The notes under the pieces: model-generated
The model's input: only the letters and a program-made list of their open reading frames with translations
Told to the model about the DNA's origin: nothing
Database searches by the model: none
In this document: positions 63,401-64,000 of the stretch, piece after piece
Layout of the letters: each line of letters starts with the position of its first letter
Position numbering within the stretch: the first letter of the stretch is position 1
Position numbers and translations under genes: made by a program
Source: Parachlorella kessleri
Taxonomy: Eukaryota > Chlorophyta > Trebouxiophyceae > Chlorellales > Chlorellaceae
Length of the DNA: 64,000 nucleotides
Direction: 5' to 3'
Assembly: GCA_001598975.1 (NCBI GenBank)
Contig: BBXU01000594.1
Location: forward strand, 1-64,000

Positions 63401-64000
63401 AACCGCATGGAGCGCCACATCTCAGCGCGTACGGTGCGTTTAATACTGCAATGCTCAAAGGCTACCATTTAGGCGCTGTAATCCTACCTGGTGAGTTCAG
63501 CAGCCAGCCAGCTGTGGACTGCCTGCCCATTGAGAGTGAGGCAGCGAAACAGGACCGCAATTTCTCCAGGCTGGCGGCCTCCATCTATCAGCTTACAAAT
63601 GCTGGCAGCCACAGCAGCAGCTTCCGCTTCAATCGTTCCTGCAGCAGTGGTGTAAAACATAACTGCCAAATCTTAGCTAGGCTGCTCACTCACAAGGTCT
63701 GCTATGTGCCCCCTTTACCACTCATGCAGTACCTGTGTGCAGGATAAGCTTTGCCTTTTGCCAAGGTGGTCTCAGAAAAAGCCACTCGCACCATACAAGC
63801 AGACATTGACATGCCTTTAACATAACAAAGTAACAAAGACCTTGTTACAGCTGCTCACCGTACTGCTTTACCAGTACTGGCTGATCATTACTGCTTGTCC
63901 TTGCAGCCTCCATTGGCTCATGCCTTGGCCGTCGATTGCCTTTCAGAGCAGCCAGACCTACTGCGCAGACTGCCGGTGTGCACCTGCAACTCATGAAGGT
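60406..64000 (-). CDS. UvrD/SRS2-type superfamily 1 DNA helicase (5' end beyond window)
   Basis: This is a 3'-5' DNA helicase of the UvrD/PcrA/Srs2 family, involved in repair and in control of recombination; a plant SRS2 homologue (At4g25120) is the likely orthologue. Phase-consistent exons are about 63859-63960, 63488-63638, 63240-63321, 62966-63032, 62423-62862, 62134-62234, 61852-61915, 61585-61723, 61271-61378 and 60406-60983. Visible motifs are GEIAVLFRCL (motif IV), LNVPFTIARRG, VIANPEDDVALRKLINVP, VTVTTIHAAKGLEWPAVFMP (motif V) and EERRLFHVAATRARD (motif VI). The Walker A/B half lies to the right of base 64000. The C-terminal exon has MRCSSILCDVVSQ and a hydrophilic tail with PSIAERVRQWQLGKQQRLQK. 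The intron after 61585 starts GCAAG. The last acceptor (60983) was chosen by phase. Confidence 0.9.

Overview
The window is nuclear DNA from a green alga (Chlorophyta, probably a trebouxiophyte of the Chlorella type). The evidence is GC-rich sequence, genes cut into many short exons by roughly 50-500 bp introns, near-uniform (t/c)GCAG 3' splice sites, plant-type families (PRT1, DUF506, a PDIL5-like PDI, plastid-type rhomboid and peroxiredoxin IIE-like proteins) and organelle-targeting N-termini. No bacterial, viral or organellar genes, rRNA genes, tRNA genes or CRISPR arrays were recognised. All gene models were built by hand: frame and splice phase were checked at every exon junction, and homology was judged from remembered family motifs.

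Layout from left to right. (1) 1-6391, minus: a membrane receptor-like kinase, cut by the left edge, whose ectodomain contains a subtilisin (S8) fold with all its catalytic positions replaced. (2) 7218-10872, plus: a MATE-family transporter. (3) 11963-15355, minus: a PRT1-type N-degron E3 ligase (RING-RING-ZZ). (4) 15587-17130, plus: ESCRT-III VPS2/CHMP2B. (5) 17763-19222, plus: plastid type II peroxiredoxin. (6) 21031-21700, minus: a small, poorly resolved membrane protein. (7) 21765-24719, plus: secreted glycerophosphodiester phosphodiesterase. (8) 25270-30180, minus: glucose-6-phosphate isomerase, cytosolic type. (9) 30598-32475 and 32982-34779, minus: two tandemly duplicated rhomboid proteases. 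(10) 35029-37688, plus: L-2-hydroxyglutarate dehydrogenase. (11) 39318-41649, minus: DUF506 protein. (12) 42737-44762, minus: MoaC/CNX3. (13) 45774-50076, minus: PDI fused to an ERGIC/ERV domain. (14) 50707-55701, plus: TAT-SF1/ELF9-like splicing factor. (15) 55848-59880, plus: succinate-semialdehyde dehydrogenase. (16) 60406-64000, minus: UvrD/SRS2-type helicase, cut by the right edge.

The genes are mostly unrelated housekeeping functions and do not form a pathway. Several neighbours share short divergent promoters (PRT1/VPS2, PDI/TAT-SF1, possibly the kinase and the MATE gene). The strongest structural features are the receptor kinase with a dead-protease ectodomain; a roughly 2.4 kb tandem duplication carrying a rhomboid gene plus the 5' flank of the isomerase gene; a four-copy short dispersed repeat; seven introns that begin with GCAAG instead of GT; and three two-copy tandem duplications with 60-61 bp periods, one of which duplicates a 3' splice site in frame.
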